Shown: positions 60,601 through 64,000 of the stretch, piece by piece
Numbering within the stretch: the stretch's first letter is position 1
Layout of the letters: the number at the start of each line of letters is the position of its first letter
Assembly: GCA_036398095.1 (NCBI GenBank)
Contig: DASWHR010000103.1
Coordinates: 21,215-85,214 of the forward strand
Direction: 5' to 3'
DNA: 64,000 bases
Origin: DASWHR01 sp036398095
GTDB lineage: Bacteria > Actinomycetota > AC-67
The notes under the pieces: generated by a model
What the model was told of the DNA's origin: nothing
Seen by the model: only the letters and a program-made list of their open reading frames with translations
Database searches by the model: none
Translations under genes and position numbers: made by a program

Positions 60601-60656
60601 TCGCCGCGGGAGCGTTCTGGTCGCGCCGCGTCGCAGCCGAGCGAGGCGAACGATGA
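57603..60656 (+). CDS. GT2-family glycosyltransferase fused to a large polytopic membrane domain
   Basis: 1,017 residues from ATG 57603. Residues 1-~250 are GT2: LLVLVATNGASWLRDTIAGIKAQ, VVAIDNASSDGS, FLLLHDDCAMEPDTV (DxD-like), METMWVSSACMLVTREL-type acceptor loop and VLFREDMDFCWRARLAG. One or two helices near 275-300 follow, then a basic cytoplasmic stretch. Residues ~390-790 hold about ten transmembrane helices, and the last ~230 residues are extracytoplasmic (PGIQHAGDLTPAFLAADRREYGEFRVLWIGGEPG) with a final helix. Similar fusions accompany actinobacterial whiB/DUF5719 loci and probably build a cell-envelope polysaccharide, polymerising or exporting sugars. 4-base overlap with DUF5719 implies a joint function. 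Confidence 0.87.
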   Translation: MAQDTEVLLVLVATNGASWLRDTIAGIKAQTHENLQVVAIDNASSDGSRALLEKAFGKTSVATLQRRAGYARALVAALNAAGDKAKTAHAFLLLHDDCAMEPDTVASLLQTLDYESVAVAGPKLVEWEQPDMLQEAGLSIDRYARLFDPLERGELDQGQHDRVKETMWVSSACMLVTRELIERVGFFDTRYVLFREDMDFCWRARLAGAKVAYCGTTKARHAAASLRNAREGWAQGRVRYFVERNLLASLFKNYSRLSLLLILPVAIISSLAGALLYVATGRRSTAAQILEALRWNLAHLPSSIRARTRAQRVRTTPDAEVTSLAMRGAHRVRSLAERMFERVAGDPAEGVEEAEGFATPGQRARRSIRQRIRAHPGATTVFVLVTLYVIGSRTLFASGGMAGADMPAFPDGPGALFRSFFSGWRSGGTGSSAPAPPAVFLSGVLSVVTLGSTWFAQRLLVMAMIPLAGFTAARLASRLGCGVASRRIAGFTYALSPLALWALSQGRLADMALVAVAPAICVPLARATGFAEWNGWRDLVVPGVGLAVATAFSPWAIVFAGGAGAAFAAAAAASGRSDRSVRTLLAGLAVSAAAVVALFPWSLELFREGSPLGLGGRTAPVAAENLIRLVPGDFAPMSFLLAAAFPFAAVAGYLLAPRDREPAARGLVVAGLIGFAVAWAVARGLPWIAPRPALPLALTAVAVAMLVGLGAEGLRPALARRGFGLGQIASAAVALALVVGVGGGGLWLLRGDRPGIQHAGDLTPAFLAADRREYGEFRVLWIGGEPGDVRYALTGPAGDTMETYAERRAGAGEDVLRGLVAGVASGLIDNSGRQFGIFGVRYVFVRGDADPALRDSFERQSDLRFVQRFNRTSVFVNDLWIPVGVGITSQNWTVASNADRAPEAIAGTTGSPEPGDGFVRRRPDVLTGTVREGAKRVLLATAFDSRWHLVLLDADRGVPAERAWGWANGFPAAAAGRAALVWQGQSRYRLMLAGQLAILIAAGAFWSRRVAAERGER

Positions 60657-62071
60657 AGGTTCCGGTCAAGGTCGTCGTCGGGCTCTCGGTCGCGTTGCTG
60701 CTCGGCGGAACGATCGCGGCCGACCGTGTGCGACCGGCCCAGCCGGTCGGCGCACCGCCGGTCACGCCGCTTACGCCGGGAGGCGTGCTGGCCTGTCCGT
60801 TTCTCTACAACGGCAACGGCCGGTCGTGGCTCCACATGGTCAACGCCGGGCGCGACACCTCGAAGATCACCGTCACGACCGTTCGCGACAGCGCGCCGCC
60901 GCTGTTTCGCACCTTCACGCTCGATGCCGGCAAGACAACCACGATGACGATGGACGCGGCCGTTCGGCAAGCCGCCGGCGCGATCGTGCAGTTCTCGGGC
61001 GGCGAGGTCGTCGCATCACGCACCTCAACGTTCGCCGCCGGAGCGGGCGGCAACGCGGGCGCGGCCGCGGCGTGCGCGCGTGCCGGTGATCGCACGATCG
61101 TCGTTCCGAGCGGCGCGACGCTCAACGCCGAGACGACCCTGTGGCTGCTGAATCCCTCCACGTCAGACGCCGTCGTCGATGTGAGCCTGCTCGTCGGCGG
61201 CGAGGAAGTCACTCCCGAAGGGCTGAAGGGCCTCGTCGTGCAAGCGCGTGCGCTGCGGCGGGTCCGCGTCGGCGACTTCGTCTTCGACGAGCGAAACGTG
61301 GCGACCGTCGTGCGTGTGCGCACCGGCGTCGTGTCGGCCGACGCGGTGATCTCGGCCGGTTCGGGGATCACCTTGTTACCCGGGATGGCGCCGGGCCGCG
61401 TGTTCGCCGGCGTCGCGACGCTTTCGGCGGGTCAGGGGTTGTTCGACGTGGTCGGGGTCGGCCAGGACGACACCGTCGCCGACGCGGCGCTGCTCTCGCC
61501 CGACGGCCTGACCGCCTTCGCGGCACTGTCGGAAGCCATCGTGGCGATGACGCCCGCATCGATCGCGATGGGGGAGGATCGGCTCGCCGCGTCCGGGGTG
61601 GTGCTGCGCGTGCGGGAAGGCTCGCTGCTGTCGGCCGCGCTGCGGTGGGTGGTTCGGTTGCCGAACGGGCGGGTGGACGTGTCGGCATCCGAGATGCTTC
61701 CACCGGCCCGGCGGTTAATGGCGGTGACCGGGCCGCCGGCGTCGGCCGCTCAGTCCAGGATCCTGCTGGGCAATCCCGGCGACGCGCCGGCGATCGTCAA
61801 TCTGGACTTGCTCACCGAGCAGGGCCGCCAGTCGCCGGCCGGCTTCCAAGGGATCCGCATCGAGCCGGGCGCGGCCTTGTCCTTGCCGATCGGGACGTTC
61901 CCGGGTTCGTTCGCGATTCTCGCGGACGCGGACGCGGCGATCACGCTGGCGATCTCGTCCACCGCGCTCTCGCCCTCGTTGGTGTCGTTCACCATCACCG
62001 GACACGCGGTCCCGTCGCCGGTGCCCGTTCCGGTCGAGCCGGACCCCCGCGTCGGCGTTCCCGCCGGCTGA
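60653..62071 (+). CDS. DUF5719 secreted or membrane-anchored protein
   Basis: 472 residues from ATG 60653 (ATGA overlap). One N-terminal hydrophobic segment (VKVVVGLSVALLLGGTIAA) is a signal anchor. The rest is repeating beta-sandwich: CPFLYNGNGRSWLHMVNAGRDTSKITVTTVRDSAPPLFRTFTLDAGKTTTM, then VVPSGATLNAETTLWLLNPSTSDAVVDVSLLVGGEEVTPEGLKGLVVQARALRRVRVGDF and, near the end, SRILLGNPGDAPAIVNLDLLTEQG. I recognise the family as DUF5719, which in Actinobacteria sits next to the large GT2 membrane protein. Its tight coupling suggests a partner in envelope glycan assembly. No catalytic motif is visible. Confidence 0.85.
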   Translation: MKVPVKVVVGLSVALLLGGTIAADRVRPAQPVGAPPVTPLTPGGVLACPFLYNGNGRSWLHMVNAGRDTSKITVTTVRDSAPPLFRTFTLDAGKTTTMTMDAAVRQAAGAIVQFSGGEVVASRTSTFAAGAGGNAGAAAACARAGDRTIVVPSGATLNAETTLWLLNPSTSDAVVDVSLLVGGEEVTPEGLKGLVVQARALRRVRVGDFVFDERNVATVVRVRTGVVSADAVISAGSGITLLPGMAPGRVFAGVATLSAGQGLFDVVGVGQDDTVADAALLSPDGLTAFAALSEAIVAMTPASIAMGEDRLAASGVVLRVREGSLLSAALRWVVRLPNGRVDVSASEMLPPARRLMAVTGPPASAAQSRILLGNPGDAPAIVNLDLLTEQGRQSPAGFQGIRIEPGAALSLPIGTFPGSFAILADADAAITLAISSTALSPSLVSFTITGHAVPSPVPVPVEPDPRVGVPAG

Positions 62072-62081
62072 CGCGTGTCGT

Positions 62082-62432
62082 TCAGTCCCAGCCGAGCTCG
62101 CGGAGCCGGTCGTCGGAGATGCCGAAGTGGTGGGCGATCTCGTGCCAGACCGTGACGCGCACCTGCTCGGCCAGTTGCTCCTCGCTTCGCGCGCGTGACT
62201 CGAGCGGCAGCCGGTAGATCGTGATCACGTCCGGGAGCACCCCCGCGTACCACGAGTCGCGGTGGGTCTGATCGATCCCGTGATATAGGCCCAGCAGCGG
62301 ACCGTCGGCGGCTCCGTCCTCGACCACGATGGCGACATTGTCCATCTGCGAGGCGAGCTCGTCGGGGAGCCCGTCGATCGCGTCGGTTACGTACTGTTCG
62401 AACTTGCGGCGGGCGTCGGCTTGGCGGCGCAC
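62082..62432 (-). CDS. Small zincin metallopeptidase (DUF1025 / zinicin-like family)
   Basis: 116 residues if started at GTG 62432, where the family's usual N-terminus (RRKFEQYVTDAIDGLPDELASQMDNVAIVVED) begins; the frame is open further upstream. Catalytic motif HEIAHHFGISDDRLRELGW is H-E-x-x-H-x-x-G-x-x-D, typical of minigluzincins. The middle GLYHGIDQTHRDSWYAGVLPDVITIYRLPLE is a family hallmark. Such proteins are near universal in Actinobacteria beside whiB and DUF3499; substrates are unknown. It is convergent with DUF5719 and divergent from the candidate RNA at 62520. Confidence 0.9.
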   Translation of the reverse strand: MRRQADARRKFEQYVTDAIDGLPDELASQMDNVAIVVEDGAADGPLLGLYHGIDQTHRDSWYAGVLPDVITIYRLPLESRARSEEQLAEQVRVTVWHEIAHHFGISDDRLRELGWD

Positions 62433-62484
62433 GTGCGAGGACCACGAATCTCCGGTCGGGCGGCGAGAAATCTTCGAAACCCCC

Positions 62485-62513
62485 TTGCAAAAGTGCGTTG
62501 GTTGTGCTAGGTT
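62485..62513 (+). promoter_or_regulatory. Promoter of the candidate RNA
   Basis: TTGCAA (62485-62490), exact 17-base spacer and TAGGTT (62508-62513): a good housekeeping sigma promoter. A start near 62520 falls at the 5' arm of the first predicted hairpin. Confidence 0.65.
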
Positions 62514-62519
62514 AGCTGA

Positions 62520-62670
62520 GTACTCCGCAGAAGTCAGTAGGGGCAACCCGAGAGCTACTGCGGGGTACAACTTTTGTTTTGACGGGCCTTCCGGGGCCCG
62601 TTTCGTGCATTCGGAAGGGTTGTTTCACGGATCGTTTCAGGCCGCATGACCTGCGGTCTTTTTGTTTTTC
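62520..62670 (+). ncRNA. Candidate structured RNA or leader, ~150 nt
   Basis: Between a clear promoter (62485-62513) and a clear terminator (62640-62670) there is no convincing coding frame. GTACTCCGCAG (62520-62530) pairs with CTGCGGGGTAC (62558-62568) as an 11-bp stem with one wobble. Inside it, CAGTAG (62535-62540) can instead pair with CTACTG (62555-62560), so two mutually exclusive folds exist. A second hairpin, ACGGGCC with GGGCCCGT (about 62582-62602), and CCTTCCG with CGGAAGG (about 62587-62618) give another choice. It could be a stand-alone small RNA or a riboswitch-like leader for DUF3499. I do not match it to a known Rfam class by eye. Confidence 0.5.
62640..62670 (+). terminator. 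Intrinsic terminator with long T-run
   Basis: GGCCGCA (62640-62646) pairs with TGCGGTC (62652-62658) with one wobble, loop TGACC, followed by TTTTTGTTTTT. The best T-run in the window. Confidence 0.85.
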
Positions 62671-62894
62671 GCGGCGAGCGGCCGGCTGTCGGCCGGCGGA
62701 TCGATGCGGTTGCGGGCGGCCGTCGGCTCGAGCCGGCGGAGCGGGGCTTGAAAAGACGAGTCCCGCTCGAAAACTCAAAAGCGTCTTATGTAGCCGATGT
62801 GTTGGGTAAGACTGCGCTCGACTCCCACGGGAATCGCGCCCCGACACCCGACAACCTTGAAAAACACATGTTTGTAATTTAAGGTCATCCCTCG
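62671..62894. other. Gene-free stretch between the RNA candidate and DUF3499
   Basis: An open frame from ATG 62646 to 62882 exists, but its start lies inside the terminator stem and it has no ribosome-binding site, so I do not call it. The last ~60 bases are AT-richer (around AAAACACATGTTTGTAATTT) and may contain the DUF3499 promoter, but no clear -35/-10 pair is seen. Confidence 0.45.
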
Positions 62895-63188
62895 ATGGCG
62901 CGTGCCGGAGGATCAGAAGTCAGGCGCTGCTCGCGCAACGGATGCCGCTGGCCGGCATCCGCCTCGCTGACGTTCGCGTACGCCCAGCGGGTTGTGTGGA
63001 TCGAAGACCTCACCGCGCTTCCGCACCCTGCCGTCTACGACCTGTGTGCCGCGCACGCCGAACGGCTCGCCGTCCCGATCGGATGGGCGAAAGAAGACCT
63101 TCGTCAGGTCCCGCCCCCGGTCACGCCGATCCGCCCGGACGTCGATGTCTGGGGCGAGCGCCGCGACGCATCCGCGTCCGGCGCCTAA
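62895..63188 (+). CDS. DUF3499 protein
   Basis: 97 residues from ATG 62895. The DUF3499 pattern is plain: VRRCSRNGCRWPASASLTFAYAQRVVWIEDLT...HPAVYDLCAAHAERLAVPIGW. Cysteines in RCSRNGC and the CAAHAE segment probably bind a metal. The family is small, actinobacterial and of unknown function, usually found beside the metallopeptidase gene as here and in mycobacteria (Rv3258c/Rv3259). Here the two are divergent, with the RNA candidate between them. Confidence 0.9.
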   Translation: MARAGGSEVRRCSRNGCRWPASASLTFAYAQRVVWIEDLTALPHPAVYDLCAAHAERLAVPIGWAKEDLRQVPPPVTPIRPDVDVWGERRDASASGA

Positions 63189-63258
63189 TCCACGGCTCGC
63201 CCGAACCCTCTGCCGGCCCCGAATCGACCCCATTCCCGGCTCCTGTTCGAATCCGCGC

Positions 63259-63288
63259 TTGACTGTTACGATCTTCGGAATCTTAGGT
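63259..63288 (+). promoter_or_regulatory. Promoter of the DUF6788 gene
   Basis: TTGACT (63259-63264), 18-base spacer and TTAGGT (63283-63288), 21 bases before ATG 63310. GAGGTAAG follows as ribosome-binding site. Confidence 0.55.
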
Positions 63289-63309
63289 ACAAGCGAGGTA
63301 AGATATCGG

Positions 63310-63615
63310 ATGGCCATCGAACGGGACCTGATCAAACGCATTCGGGCGCTCGACGAATACGACCTGCGCCGGTTGATCATCTTCGTGCGCGGCCTGTTGC
63401 TCGGAGCCGACGCCGGCCCCACCTTCGAGCGCGTCGCCCCGGCTGCGGACCCGAAGGTCACCTACCGCCAGCAGAGCGTGCGGTGCGGCAAGAACGGATG
63501 CACGCGGTGTCCCCACGGTCCGTACTGGTACGCGTATTGGCGGGAGGACGGCCGTCTCCGATCTCGGTACATCGGCCGCACTCTTCCCGAAACCGTTCAA
63601 CCTGAAGTGCGTTGA
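63310..63615 (+). CDS. DUF6788-type small cysteine-rich protein
   Basis: 101 residues from ATG 63310 with GAGGTAAG upstream. The N-terminal ~45 residues are helical (IERDLIKRIRALDEYDLRRLIIFVRGLLLG). The C-terminal half carries RQQSVRCGKNGCTRCPHGPYWYAYWREDGRLRSRYIGR, with three cysteines and a histidine likely to bind zinc and the GPYWY...YIGR phrase of DUF6788 proteins. These are often found near mobile or regulatory genes and may bind nucleic acid; the function is not established. It has its own promoter. Confidence 0.8.
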   Translation: MAIERDLIKRIRALDEYDLRRLIIFVRGLLLGADAGPTFERVAPAADPKVTYRQQSVRCGKNGCTRCPHGPYWYAYWREDGRLRSRYIGRTLPETVQPEVR

Positions 63616-63750
63616 AAGCGGACGATTCCCCTTCCCAAAGGGCGCGACCGGCAAAAAAACCGCTCGAATGGGCTATGGAGACCGCCCCGACGCGCCGACA
63701 TAATGCTGGCCGGAAGCTTCGGCAAAGCGGCCTCGGAACAGGGGGTTTCA

Positions 63751-63951
63751 GTGAGCGGCCTGATGTGTCCTACGTGCGGCTCGAGAGATGTCATCAATAT
63801 CAATCTGACTCTCGAGCGCGGAGATCGTGTTGCGTTCTACTCGTGTCACCGCTGCGACAAGAAGTGGTGGAACAAGGATGGGGAAGACGTAAGTCTTGGC
63901 AACGTCCTCAACATGGCGAAACGTTCGCCGCAAGCTCGGAAAGTCGGCTAA
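63751..63951 (+). CDS. Small zinc-ribbon protein
   Basis: 66 residues from GTG 63751 (CAGGGGG upstream); ATG 63703 in the same frame would add 16 residues. Two cysteine pairs, LMCPTCGSRD and FYSCHRCDKKWWNK, form a classic zinc ribbon like that of TFIIS or primase-type proteins. No other domain. A perfect hairpin follows the stop. It may bind nucleic acid or another protein; function unknown. Confidence 0.78.
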   Translation: MSGLMCPTCGSRDVININLTLERGDRVAFYSCHRCDKKWWNKDGEDVSLGNVLNMAKRSPQARKVG

Positions 63952-63969
63952 CGCCGAAGACTTCCCCTC

Positions 63970-63995
63970 GTGCCCGGCCGTCGACGGCCGGGCAC
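63970..63995. terminator. Perfect 13-bp palindrome, probable terminator
   Basis: GTGCCCGGCCG (63970-63980), TCGA, CGGCCGGGCAC (63985-63995): a perfect inverted repeat 18 bases after the zinc-ribbon stop. Any T-run would lie at or beyond the window edge. Confidence 0.65.
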
Positions 63996-64000
63996 GCGCA

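Noticed and set aside
62646..62882. 79-codon plus-strand open frame after the RNA candidate
   Set aside because: Its ATG lies in the loop and stem of the terminator, there is no ribosome-binding site, and the translated sequence resembles nothing known.
1..64000. Insertion sequences, transposases, integrases, phage genes, rRNA operons
   Set aside because: None were recognised on either strand; the only sign of rearrangement is the local duplication at 1750-3206.

Overview
The window looks like a chromosomal piece of a high-GC actinobacterium (Actinomycetota). The evidence is a WhiB-family protein, a complete F420 core locus (cofD, cofE and a fused fbiC), a DUF3499 protein, a DUF5719 protein, a DUF3105 protein and a DUF1025-type metallopeptidase, together with frequent GTG starts and 4-base stop/start overlaps. 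The grouping of fbiA/fbiB-type genes, whiB, the metallopeptidase and DUF3499 recalls the mycobacterial Rv3258c-Rv3262 neighbourhood, but the rest of the content suggests a lineage distant from mycobacteria. I cannot name the genus.

Layout. (1) 1-10.6 kb, sensing and secretion: a truncated subtilisin, a small secreted protein, a response regulator with an unusual C-terminal domain plus a decayed partial copy of it, a membrane-anchored beta-propeller protein, a sensor histidine kinase, a broken alpha/beta hydrolase, and a divergent TetR regulator with a dyad operator. (2) 10.7-24 kb, first glycan operon: an almost continuous chain of overlapping genes. It starts with a nucleotide-sugar epimerase and a full heptose-nucleotide pathway (HddC, HddA, GmhB and a GmhA fused to a GAF domain), and continues with five GT4 and one GT2 glycosyltransferases and two zinc-ribbon methyltransferases. 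(3) 24-31.4 kb: a hypothetical gene and a 2,210-residue secreted protein ending in 12 tandem Ig-like repeats. (4) 31.5-32.8 kb: a class II DAHP synthase on the minus strand. (5) 32.9-43.5 kb, second glycan operon: four more glycosyltransferases, four methyltransferases, an epimerase, a MOP-type flippase and a hexapeptide acyltransferase. (6) 43.7-49.2 kb: a secreted LamG-like protein, a second subtilisin, a DUF3105 membrane protein and a hypothetical. (7) 49.6-53.8 kb: F420 biosynthesis. (8) 53.8-64 kb: a coiled-coil protein with a histone-H1-like tail, WhiB, a very basic histone-like protein, a GT2-membrane fusion, DUF5719, the metallopeptidase, a candidate structured RNA, DUF3499, DUF6788 and a zinc-ribbon protein.

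How it may fit together. Regions 2-5 read as one surface-glycan locus. An activated heptose (probably GDP-D-glycero-alpha-D-manno-heptose) and other sugars would be assembled by about ten glycosyltransferases, modified by methyl and acyl transfer, and moved by the flippase. The giant Ig-repeat protein between the two operons is a possible acceptor or co-displayed surface protein, but that link is inference. No polymerase, initiating phosphoglycosyltransferase or oligosaccharyltransferase is visible here, so the pathway must be completed elsewhere.

The most unusual items are the heptose pathway with a GmhA-GAF fusion, five zinc-ribbon methyltransferases in one locus, the duplicated and decayed response-regulator leader, the paired histone-like proteins around whiB, and the promoter-to-terminator RNA candidate at 62.5 kb. 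All family names are from reading the translated sequence by eye; no database search was run.
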